Assembly (NCBI GenBank): GCA_014859215.1
Contig: JACUUS010000034.1
Location: forward strand, 1 to 15,825
Direction of reading: 5' to 3'
DNA length: 15,825 nt
From: Dehalococcoidia bacterium
GTDB taxonomy: Bacteria; Chloroflexota; Dehalococcoidia; SZUA-161
The translations under genes were made by a program, and so were the position numbers. Positions 6,410-13,104 of the stretch are shown here, one piece after another; position 1 is the first letter of the stretch; every line of letters starts with the position of its first letter. The notes under the pieces are model-generated. The model was not told the DNA's origin and ran no database searches. It saw only the letters and a list, made by a program, of their open reading frames with translations.

Positions 6410-7608
6410 CAATATACCCCCTCTTCTCTTAGTTTCGCGAGGTCGTCCCAGGTATAGCCGCATACCTCCATCAGGACCTCCTCCGTATGCTGCCCCAGCT
6501 CGTTGGCAAGCCTTGTCACCTTGCCGGGGGTCTCGCTCAATTGCACCGGAATTCCGGGCACTCTGACCTTGCCGTGAATGGGATCGTCGATCTCCAGAAT
6601 GTAGCCGTTGGCCCATACCTGGGGATCATTTGCCAGGTCGGAGTAATCGTTGACAGGTGCGACGGGCAGGCCCTCGTCCTCGAGCTTCTTCAGCCATACG
6701 CTTCTGGGCTGGGATGTCGTTATCTCCTTGAGTATGGGCTTCAACTCTTCGAAGTTCTGTGCTCTCTGCAGCTGATTTTCGAACCTCGGGTCTTTTTCCA
6801 GGTGCTCCATGCCGAAGCACTTGCAGAACTGCGGCCAGAACCGGTCCGCCTGTAGAGCGGCGATGGCGAACCACTTGCCTTCGCTGTCCTGGTAAGCGTA
6901 GTAGAGCGGATTGCGCATGGTCTTTAGCATGGAGCCGGGAGGAAGTATGCCCATCATCAGGTACATCTGGAACTGGAGCCGTCCTATCTCTATCTGACCG
7001 CCGAGGAGGGAAGCGTCCACCCTCTGACCTATTCCGTAGCGCTCCCGGGCAAGAAGCGCGGTCATTACTCCGTAGGCGGTGACCAGCCCGCCCACCTCAT
7101 CCGCGAAACCGGCGCCGATAACTGTGGGGACCAGGTCCTCGGACTGGGTGATGCTCCACATCCCTCCCCTTGCCTGCCCCGCCACGTCAGCGGACATCCT
7201 GTCCGCGTCCGGCCCTTTTGGGCCGAAGCTCGAGCTCAGAGCGTAGATCAGCCGGGGATTGTACTTCCTGAGCGTGTCATAATCGACCTTCAGCTTCCTG
7301 GCGGCGCTTTCCCGGTAGTTGGTGACAAACACGTCGGATTTCTCGACGAGCTGGTACAGCACTTCTCGCGCCTTTTCCACGGCCAGGTTGAGCACTACTC
7401 CTTTCTTGCCCCGGTTCTGGTTCTGGTAGTAGAAGTTCAGCGGCAGCTCGGCGCCGTACATCCGCAGCATCCCGCGTCCTGGTTCTCCTTCCGGTGGTTC
7501 AATCTTGATCACCTCGGCGCCCATGTCCGCCAGCAGAGCCGTCGCCACCGGCCCCTGCTGCCATGCGGTCCAGTCCAGCACCCTGATGCCTTCAAGCGGT
7601 GTACGCAT
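6409..7608 (-). CDS. Class III (CaiB/BaiF family) CoA-transferase
   Basis: A 399-residue formyl-CoA transferase/CaiB-family protein, a normal single-domain length. The N-terminus reads 'LEGIRVLDWTAWQQGPVATALLADMGAEVIKIEPP' (split here as the usual Rossmann opening), then 'NRGKKGVVLNL'. Asp141 in 'ADVAGQARGG' matches the catalytic aspartate that forms the acyl-aspartyl anhydride. The family moves CoA between carboxylic acids; characterised relatives include HadA and FldA, which activate 2-hydroxyacids for dehydration. The ATG at 7608 follows a strong GGGGAGG at five bases. An in-frame ATG 17 codons earlier is rejected because it lies on the predicted -10 box. A TTGACA promoter precedes the gene, and its end overlaps vorB. 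Donor and acceptor acids are unknown; activating the 2-hydroxyacid made by the dehydrogenase at 2887-3918 fits the neighbourhood (inference). Confidence 0.9.
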   Translation of the reverse strand: MRTPLEGIRVLDWTAWQQGPVATALLADMGAEVIKIEPPEGEPGRGMLRMYGAELPLNFYYQNQNRGKKGVVLNLAVEKAREVLYQLVEKSDVFVTNYRESAARKLKVDYDTLRKYNPRLIYALSSSFGPKGPDADRMSADVAGQARGGMWSITQSEDLVPTVIGAGFADEVGGLVTAYGVMTALLARERYGIGQRVDASLLGGQIEIGRLQFQMYLMMGILPPGSMLKTMRNPLYYAYQDSEGKWFAIAALQADRFWPQFCKCFGMEHLEKDPRFENQLQRAQNFEELKPILKEITTSQPRSVWLKKLEDEGLPVAPVNDYSDLANDPQVWANGYILEIDDPIHGKVRVPGIPVQLSETPGKVTRLANELGQHTEEVLMEVCGYTWDDLAKLREEGVY

Positions 7609-7653
7609 TTGTTCCTCCCCTTTTAGCAGCCCCTTGGGCATTTCGCAAAAAGT

Positions 7654-7688
7654 GTGCACATGCTATCGTCGTTGGTGAATATTGTCAA
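7654..7688 (-). promoter_or_regulatory. Predicted sigma70-type promoter for CoA-transferase/oxidoreductase genes
   Basis: On the minus strand a perfect TTGACA (7683-7688) is followed, after exactly 17 bases, by TAGCAT (7660-7665, four of six consensus positions). Transcription would start near 7653, about 45 nt before the CoA-transferase ATG. The 111-nt gap between the acyl-CoA dehydrogenase and CoA-transferase genes holds this element. An 8-bp palindrome TGTGCACA (7653-7660) touches the -10 and start site and could be an operator. No experimental support. Confidence 0.5.
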
Positions 7689-7719
7689 TCGAACCATTTT
7701 CGTATACCGTTGTCCTCCT

Positions 7720-8904
7720 TTAAGCCCTGGGCAGCCCCAGGCCCGCGATTGCTATGATCATCCTCTGGACCTCGTTAGACCCGCCCCCGATAGGCCCCAT
7801 GATAGAATGCCTGTAAGCGTCCTCCATTTTCCCATCGAGGCGGGCCCAGAAGGAGTCCTTTTTCAATTGTCCGTATAGTCCAAGCACCTGCATGCCCGTA
7901 TTCGCCAGGCGCTGTTCCAGTTCGGTGACGAATATCTTGGCCATAGATGCTTCCTGGTATGGCATCAGGCCCTTCTCAAGCATCCAGATCAAACGGGCTG
8001 CGAGCAGGCGGGAGACTTCGAGCTCGATGGCCTGTTGAGCGAGCCTGGACCGGGCAGGACGCTCCTTATCGTTGAGCCCGCCTCGGCCTTCTGCCTTCGC
8101 GTACTCGATGAGCTCGCTAAAAAGATGCTTAAGGATAGCGGTCGATACGCCGAATCCGATTCTCTCGTGACTGAGGGCCTGCGTGATATATTTCCAGCCC
8201 TGGTTTTCTTCCCCTATGAGGTGCTTCTTGTGTACTCGAACATCGCGAAATGACACCGTGTTGACCCTGAATCTGCTCATGGTGGGCACGGCGTGAATTT
8301 CGATGCCGGGACTGCGCATGGGCACCATGAACAAGCTGATACCTTGACTGCGTTTGGTCGCTGTCGGGTCAGTCCTGGCACTCAGCCAGCAGAAGTCCGC
8401 GTATTCGGCGGCGGTCGTAAACATCTTCTGTCCGTTTATGACGTAATAGTCGCCATCCACTATCGCGTGAGTCAGGAGTCCCACGAGATCGCTTCCAGCT
8501 TTGGGCTCCGAATATCCCAGGCAGAAAGTCGCTTCACCATTCCGTATCCTGGGAAGGTATTCCTTCTTTAGCTCCTCACTCCCGAATTTCATGATGACCG
8601 GCGCCGCAAGGGCGGTAGCCACGCCCACCGGATTAATCACCTTCGAAGGTAATCTGCGGTACATTTCCACATAGTAAATTAGCTGCTCGGTCAAGGGGCG
8701 CTCCATGCCGCCGTACTCCCTGGGCCATCCTATCCCGAGCCACCCGCGCCTTGCCAACCTGTTAACGCATTCCCGGTAAAGAGTTCGCTCCTCAGGCGGT
8801 TCATTCTCAAGATTCTCCAGAAACTCAGCGGAGAACTCATTTTCGAAGAAGTGGCGTACTTCTTCTCTGAAGGCCTCTTCATCCCGGCTCGGCAGGAAAT
8901 CCAT
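7720..8904 (-). CDS. Acyl-CoA dehydrogenase family flavoprotein
   Basis: A 394-residue acyl-CoA dehydrogenase with the usual three domains: helical N-terminus (about 1-125), beta barrel with 'FCLGYSEPKAGSDL' (FAD/substrate loop) and 'INGQKMFTTAAEYAD', and C-terminal helices ending 'GGGSNEVQR'. At the place of the MCAD catalytic glutamate this protein has Gly374. Glu247 in 'LSHERIGFG' sits where isovaleryl-CoA and long-chain dehydrogenases keep their base, so it is probably active with that geometry. It would interconvert acyl-CoA and 2-enoyl-CoA with ETF or another partner; in this operon it could run as an enoyl-CoA reductase after the dehydratase. The ATG at 8904 is only 3 nt from the upstream flavoprotein's stop, with a poor ribosome site (GAGAG), implying translational coupling. 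ETF genes are not in the window. Confidence 0.92.
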   Translation of the reverse strand: MDFLPSRDEEAFREEVRHFFENEFSAEFLENLENEPPEERTLYRECVNRLARRGWLGIGWPREYGGMERPLTEQLIYYVEMYRRLPSKVINPVGVATALAAPVIMKFGSEELKKEYLPRIRNGEATFCLGYSEPKAGSDLVGLLTHAIVDGDYYVINGQKMFTTAAEYADFCWLSARTDPTATKRSQGISLFMVPMRSPGIEIHAVPTMSRFRVNTVSFRDVRVHKKHLIGEENQGWKYITQALSHERIGFGVSTAILKHLFSELIEYAKAEGRGGLNDKERPARSRLAQQAIELEVSRLLAARLIWMLEKGLMPYQEASMAKIFVTELEQRLANTGMQVLGLYGQLKKDSFWARLDGKMEDAYRHSIMGPIGGGSNEVQRMIIAIAGLGLPRA

Positions 8905-8907
8905 GTT

Positions 8908-10137
8908 TCACTCTCTCTGGCAAGGCTCGTCACAGACGCCCACCACCTTCGCCGTAACCTCAGTTTGCAGGCGGTCCGTGAGTATGGCGATGGCTTCGCG
9001 CACGATCTCGTCAACTATCTGCCTGGCGCTCTTTCTTTCCTTGAGCATTCCTGCTATCTGCCCACTGAACCCGCTAATATAATCAGTCATCCCGCTTTTC
9101 CTGAGCCCGAACGCGGCCTCGCAAATCAAAATAGTCTGTAGCGGCATGGGAAGCGGTTTGCCGCCCGCCTTATCCCACGCCTCGATAAACTTGTTAGTGA
9201 TCATGCGGGCGGTCTTTCCAGTGTATATCTTGGTTACTTGCGTATCTTCCTCGGTGGCCCCGATTATCTTGTCTTTCCAGTTATCGATCTCCCATTCCTC
9301 AAGGGCGTACGGGTCCATGCCCACATTAGTCCGCCAGTTGACTGGTGAATCAATGCAGGCCTCGTGCGCTAGTATGAATGCAGTGCCCACCCATACCCCG
9401 CAGGCACCCATAGCGAGGGCGGCCACAAGCCCTCTGCCGTCGCCGATGCCTCCTGCCGCAGAGACAGGAATGGGGTGCACCGCATCGATTATCTGGGGAA
9501 CCAGGGCGAGCGTGCCGACGCGGCCGGTATGACCACCGGCTTCATAGCCCTGGGCTACGATGATGTCTATGCCCATCCCGGCAAGGCGGCGCGCATTTTT
9601 GACATTCCCTACGAGGCCTATTACTTTGGCGCCGTGCCTGTGGGCCTCGGGAATCATCTCAGCCGGAGTGCCTAGTCCAGATGCGATTACGGGCACCTGT
9701 TCCTGCAAGGTGACTTCAATCAGCTTCTTCGCGCCGGACAGGATATCGGAGCTTACGTCCAGCGGGGGAACGTCTACGTCCGGGATACCTATTTCTTTCT
9801 TGAGATTGTCCATGAAGGCCAGCTCTTCCGCCGGGAGGAAGGCTTTCAGTTCGCCAAGCGTGAATTTGCCAGAGATCGGCGGCAGGTCCAGTCGGGGAAT
9901 CAGGAGGTCTACGCCGAAAGGCCTATCGGTAAGTTTCCTCGTTTGCGCAATCCAATCCTGCAGCTGTTCCGGGCTGAGACCGGCTGCTCCCAGTACGCCA
10001 AGGCCTCCGGCATTGGATACGGCAGCGACCAGACTCGGTCCGGCTACGCCGCCCATACCGGCCAGCATAATGGGGTACTCTATCCCCAGCATATCGCAAA
10101 GCCGGGTCTTAAGCACGAATACGGATTCTGTGTTCAT
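8908..10137 (-). CDS. Nitronate monooxygenase / FabK-like FMN TIM-barrel flavoprotein
   Basis: A 409-residue member of the 2-nitropropane dioxygenase/nitronate monooxygenase family. It has an N-terminal 'YPIMLAGMGGVAGPSLVAAVSNAGGLGVLG' (in two parts), 'VAQGYEAGGHTGR' with His203 at the usual catalytic position, and 'VSAAGGIGDGRGLVAALAMGACGVWVGT' for FMN phosphate binding. An extra stretch (about 85-140) and a C-terminal helical extension (about 330-409) lengthen it beyond the 320-350 residues of simple members. The family also holds FabK-type enoyl reductases and many proteins of unknown reaction. In an anaerobic acyl-CoA operon, and coupled to an acyl-CoA dehydrogenase 3 nt downstream, an enoyl-thioester or other flavin reduction is as plausible as nitronate oxidation. 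The start ATG at 10137 has GAGGT five bases upstream. Confidence 0.85.
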   Translation of the reverse strand: MNTESVFVLKTRLCDMLGIEYPIMLAGMGGVAGPSLVAAVSNAGGLGVLGAAGLSPEQLQDWIAQTRKLTDRPFGVDLLIPRLDLPPISGKFTLGELKAFLPAEELAFMDNLKKEIGIPDVDVPPLDVSSDILSGAKKLIEVTLQEQVPVIASGLGTPAEMIPEAHRHGAKVIGLVGNVKNARRLAGMGIDIIVAQGYEAGGHTGRVGTLALVPQIIDAVHPIPVSAAGGIGDGRGLVAALAMGACGVWVGTAFILAHEACIDSPVNWRTNVGMDPYALEEWEIDNWKDKIIGATEEDTQVTKIYTGKTARMITNKFIEAWDKAGGKPLPMPLQTILICEAAFGLRKSGMTDYISGFSGQIAGMLKERKSARQIVDEIVREAIAILTDRLQTEVTAKVVGVCDEPCQRE

Positions 10138-10158
10138 TCTGACCTCATCGGATCCTAG

Positions 10159-10425
10159 TCAGGCGCTTGCCTTGAGAAGCTCCAAAGCTTGCAGGAATTC
10201 TTCCCCGGCCCGTAAGGGCGAGAACCTGGCTATGCCGTACATCATCCGGCAGGTAACTTTGGTGCGCCATGTTCCTGCTTCTCCCTCCCACCGACTGTGG
10301 TCCGGCAGGGTGATGCTAAGGCTTGGTTGGAAGACTGGGCCGTCAGCATGGCGTACAGGTTATCCAAAGAGAGCAAGAAAGCTTCTGATCGGACAAGCCT
10401 GTAATCGGTAGTAATCGTAAGGCCC
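10159..10425 (-). pseudogene. Decayed NIPSNAP-like gene remnant
   Basis: A 66-codon stretch ending in TGA at 10161-10159 reads 'RWEGEAGTWRTKVTCRMMYG' followed by 'IARFSPLRAGEEFLQ'. This closely matches the C-terminal block of the NIPSNAP-like protein at 599-1339 (WEARAGRWRPKVTYRFLYG...YSPLR...FLQ). It has no usable start codon and runs upstream into a TAA at 10362-10360. The match seems to continue upstream of about 10310-10320 in another frame (LDNLYAMLTAQSSN against SNEVYNIWTAGNIHS), which indicates a frameshift. The 5' part, roughly the first repeat, is absent. It is therefore the broken end of a third NIPSNAP-like gene lying between the dehydratase and flavoprotein genes. The upstream limit is approximate. 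Confidence 0.65.
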
Positions 10426-10526
10426 GGTCTCAATTATCTCTCCTCACCCATGACATTTCCCCGTCTATAGAAGACCGGTATTGCCAGGGCCAGCAGAACC
10501 CGGGCTTGGATCCGGACTTGTATCCC

Positions 10527-11843
10527 CTACCTGGTAGCCCTTTTGTGGGCACCTACCATCTCCATGAAAGAGTCTATCCTGTTCCTGGTCTCGGCCTCAG
10601 AATAGGTATGGAGGTCGATGATATCGCTTTCCATGAACAGGACGGGGAGGCCGGGATAGCGGTCGCGGATCACGTTCCTTACCATGATCTGACCCATGGT
10701 GGCGGCCCGGCACGAGCGCGTGATGTGCATGACCACGCCGTCTATCCTGTAGTCCCTTATCAGTTCCAGGTGCGCCTGCGCCAGCGGCGGCACCCCGCCT
10801 GCCTGCTGACCGCGGTACTGCAAAGCGGTGTTGCGTGCGAATGCACGCTCGGCGATGATTTCCACCGGATCGGTCATATCCGGCGTGATTTCGAAGGGCT
10901 CGGGGATCATGTATGCGGTCTCGGCGGCAAAGACAGCCCCGTAGTTGAGGAACTCGTCAAGGATATACATACTGTGCCAGGGCGGGAGCCCTACACCCCA
11001 GACGAGTCGGTACTTCTCATCCTCGATTACGCCGACCCCTTTATCTACCCTTTCTTTCAGCTCCTGGTAGAGGCCCTTGTAGAATTCCAGGGTGAACTCG
11101 TCGGTAAGCATCATGTGGTGAGGAACGAAAAGCACGAAGTGGTCCTGCGTCGACATCGGGCAGGGGACAGCCTTTCTCAGCTTGTAGGCTTCGCGCCACC
11201 ACCACCGGGTCTCTTCTACAAGCCTGATGATCGACATCAGCCGGTCGTAGTCCATTTTCCTCCCGGTCTGCTCCTCCAGGAAACCTATAAGCCCCCTGAT
11301 TTCCTCCGCCATGTAACGGACGCTGTGCGGCCTTATAGCGGCCATGTCGGCATCGCTGGGCGGCATCAGCACATCCATATTGTAGATGGGGGTGTCCTTG
11401 TAGCGGCCGAGAGCCTGGTACCACTTCCATCGCGGGTCGCACCCCATGCTGCAGCCGAGGAGCATGTCCAACTCCGGCATCCCGCCGTCGGGAGCATCGG
11501 GCGGCATGGCGCCCAGTTCGCGGCGCAGCGCGTCAAAACCGATTCCCACCTTGGCATAGCCGCACAGCAGGTCGGAGTAGCCCTCGGCCAGCGCCTTGTC
11601 GATGTAGGGCTCCGCCTGCCTCTTCACCGCGCAGAGTCCCGCATAGTTCTCGGTATAGACCTGGACGATGTCCATGGCGGCCAGGATTTCCTCGTAATTG
11701 CACATCACCATGCAGTAGGCCACCTTCTTGTTCTCTTCCCCGGCCTTCTGGGCCTGCTGGTACATGCGCTTGACAACGGTCCGGATCTTTCCCGCCGATT
11801 CGGTCGATTTTCGCGAGCTTGTCCTGGACTGCTGCTGTGCCAT
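10527..11843 (-). CDS. 2-hydroxyacyl-CoA dehydratase / benzoyl-CoA reductase family, BcrB/HgdB-like subunit
   Basis: A 438-residue member of the HgdB/BcrB family. Diagnostic segments are 'TENYAGLC' (61-71), 'GYSDLLCGYAKVGIG' with Cys94, 'LLGCSMGCDPRWKWY' with Cys131/Cys135, and 'HITRSCRAATMGQ' with Cys378, followed by 'FMESDIIDLHTYSE'. Cys94, Cys135 (or 131) and Cys378 fit the three cysteines that hold the low-potential 4Fe-4S cluster. Such enzymes take one electron at very low potential from an ATP-dependent activator and either dehydrate 2-hydroxyacyl-CoA or reduce aromatic acyl-CoA rings; the sequence by eye does not settle which. Extra cysteines (C44, C48, C71) are present. The ATG at 11843 with AAGGAG at eight bases is chosen over an upstream GTG that would overlap the ribosome site. 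The partner gene ends 15 nt upstream. No activator ATPase gene is in the window. Confidence 0.88.
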   Translation of the reverse strand: MAQQQSRTSSRKSTESAGKIRTVVKRMYQQAQKAGEENKKVAYCMVMCNYEEILAAMDIVQVYTENYAGLCAVKRQAEPYIDKALAEGYSDLLCGYAKVGIGFDALRRELGAMPPDAPDGGMPELDMLLGCSMGCDPRWKWYQALGRYKDTPIYNMDVLMPPSDADMAAIRPHSVRYMAEEIRGLIGFLEEQTGRKMDYDRLMSIIRLVEETRWWWREAYKLRKAVPCPMSTQDHFVLFVPHHMMLTDEFTLEFYKGLYQELKERVDKGVGVIEDEKYRLVWGVGLPPWHSMYILDEFLNYGAVFAAETAYMIPEPFEITPDMTDPVEIIAERAFARNTALQYRGQQAGGVPPLAQAHLELIRDYRIDGVVMHITRSCRAATMGQIMVRNVIRDRYPGLPVLFMESDIIDLHTYSEAETRNRIDSFMEMVGAHKRATR

Positions 11844-11858
11844 CAGCCACACTCCTTA

Positions 11859-12998
11859 CTAAGGCTCGAGAGTTTCGAGGAACGCTTCAATTCTGGTCTT
11901 CCACTGGCCCACGGGAGGCACGACATAATCATCCTCCAGGTAGAGCACACGTATGCCCTCGCTTTCCAGGAACTCCTTGATCTCGGGCGCGTCAAGCTGG
12001 TAAGTGTCGCAATAGCGTATGCTGTAGACCAGGACGCCCCGCACATCCCATCCCCGGGCATAATCGACCAGGTATTCAAATCGTTGGGACGCCGTTCCGG
12101 GGCGGTAGGTGCAGGGGCAGGTAATGCCGCCGAGATACCTGTCCGCCAGCGCGGCGAGGGAAGGCTTCGAGGTATCCACGTCTTTCCAGAACGCGCGAGT
12201 CCCTGTACACGTATCGTCCATTACCACGCTTGCCCCGGAATCCTCCGCCAGCCTGACGAGCGCTACATCGTCGATTTCATTACCTACTATCATGATCCGC
12301 GGCTTTGGCTCTGAAGGCGGCTTGCGGCCCCGGACCTCGAAGATCACGTCCTCCACGAGCCTGTTGTATTCTTCGACGGGAACTGTCATGCCCGCTACTA
12401 ACAGCTGGACTATCTCTGTTCCGGATACCGGCGGGGGATCAGCCTTCCTTAGCTCGTACAGCTCTCGCAGCAGCGCGCGGTTCCGGTTATGCAGGCTAAT
12501 AGCTCCGGCAAGGTCCTCGTGCCCGGCGCGGCGGCCTGCGAACTTTTCCAAACTGGCCTGGAAGTCCTCTATTTCCTTCCTGAAATACTCGAATGAAGCC
12601 TCGTGGGTCATGTGCGGCACGGTAATGCAGCGGCTGTACGGCGGCTTCAGATAGTATTTCCAGATATCGTAAACACGGTGCATGGCGTCGCAGCTGTGAG
12701 GAATAACCGCGCCGGACAGGAAATCGTAGTCTCCATTCATTGCCAGGTCGAAGCAGCTCCGCACGTAAGGGCACATGATGGTTTCGAGGTACTGGTCCGC
12801 GTGTTTGATGGATTTTCCGGCCCCGCCCTGGATCCGGTAAGGCATGAGATTAAGGGCGGTTATGACTTCGACCGGCGTGTAACAGCAGAAATAGCCTATG
12901 ATTCTCCTGCCCTGTCTTGAGAGCTCCCTGGCCCGCTGACTGCGGTGTTCATAAAGTTCACGAGCCTGGACGACTCCTCCGCAAACTGCTTCAGTCAA
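11859..12998 (-). CDS. 2-hydroxyacyl-CoA dehydratase / benzoyl-CoA reductase family, BcrC/HgdB-like subunit
   Basis: A 379-residue second subunit of the same superfamily. It shows 'IIGYFCCYTPVEVITALNLMPYRI' (the usual 'GY..vytPeEli.AaG.lP' opening, in two parts), 'ETIMCPYVRSCFD' with Cys76, 'VIPHSCDAMHRV' with Cys103, and 'IRYCDTYQLDAPEIK' with Cys330. C76, C103 and C330 would ligate its 4Fe-4S cluster. C38, C39, C82, C264, C294 and C296 are additional. Paired with the downstream BcrB-like chain it should form the heterodimeric catalytic core, like HadBC or FldBC, or the BC part of benzoyl-CoA reductase. The start is a TTG at 12998 with GAGGTGG four bases upstream; no better start exists nearby. 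A TTGACA promoter lies 60-100 bases upstream, so this pair may be transcribed independently of the CoA-transferase. Confidence 0.88.
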   Translation of the reverse strand: MTEAVCGGVVQARELYEHRSQRARELSRQGRRIIGYFCCYTPVEVITALNLMPYRIQGGAGKSIKHADQYLETIMCPYVRSCFDLAMNGDYDFLSGAVIPHSCDAMHRVYDIWKYYLKPPYSRCITVPHMTHEASFEYFRKEIEDFQASLEKFAGRRAGHEDLAGAISLHNRNRALLRELYELRKADPPPVSGTEIVQLLVAGMTVPVEEYNRLVEDVIFEVRGRKPPSEPKPRIMIVGNEIDDVALVRLAEDSGASVVMDDTCTGTRAFWKDVDTSKPSLAALADRYLGGITCPCTYRPGTASQRFEYLVDYARGWDVRGVLVYSIRYCDTYQLDAPEIKEFLESEGIRVLYLEDDYVVPPVGQWKTRIEAFLETLEP

Positions 12999-13061
12999 GA
13001 GCCACCTCGCAATCTAGGTCGGAAATCCTGCTGAGGCCGGGATAACCTCGAGTGCGTGTCT

Positions 13062-13096
13062 ATTTAACAACCGTGCCTGGCTGTTGTCAATGTCAA
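13062..13096 (-). promoter_or_regulatory. Predicted sigma70-type promoter for the dehydratase genes
   Basis: The minus strand reads TTGACATTGACA, a tandem -35 box (13096-13091 and 13090-13085). From the second copy a 17-base spacer leads to TTAAAT (13067-13062, four of six consensus). The start would fall near 13055, giving a leader of roughly 55 nt before the TTG start at 12998. A 5-bp inverted repeat ACAAC/GTTGT (13067-13071 and 13083-13087) lies between the boxes. It occupies the only sizeable gap (106 nt) between the CoA-transferase and dehydratase genes. Confidence 0.55.
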
Positions 13097-13104
13097 CGGC
13101 AGGC

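Noticed and set aside
7623..7697. Possible 24-residue minus-strand peptide in the gap before the class III CoA-transferase
   Set aside because: The nearest GGAGG is 16 bases from its ATG, too far for a normal start, and the frame contains the predicted -35 and -10 boxes.
10533..10553. Hairpin at the end of the BcrB-like gene as a terminator (GGTAGCCC / GGGCACC)
   Set aside because: Seven pairs with a bulge, but it lies within the last codons and no T run follows on the minus strand.
10506..12314. Plus-strand open frame of 602 codons opposite the dehydratase genes
   Set aside because: It lies antisense to two well-supported genes, has no ribosome site or family motifs, and is rich in His, Pro, Gly and Val runs as expected of a shadow of GC-rich third positions.
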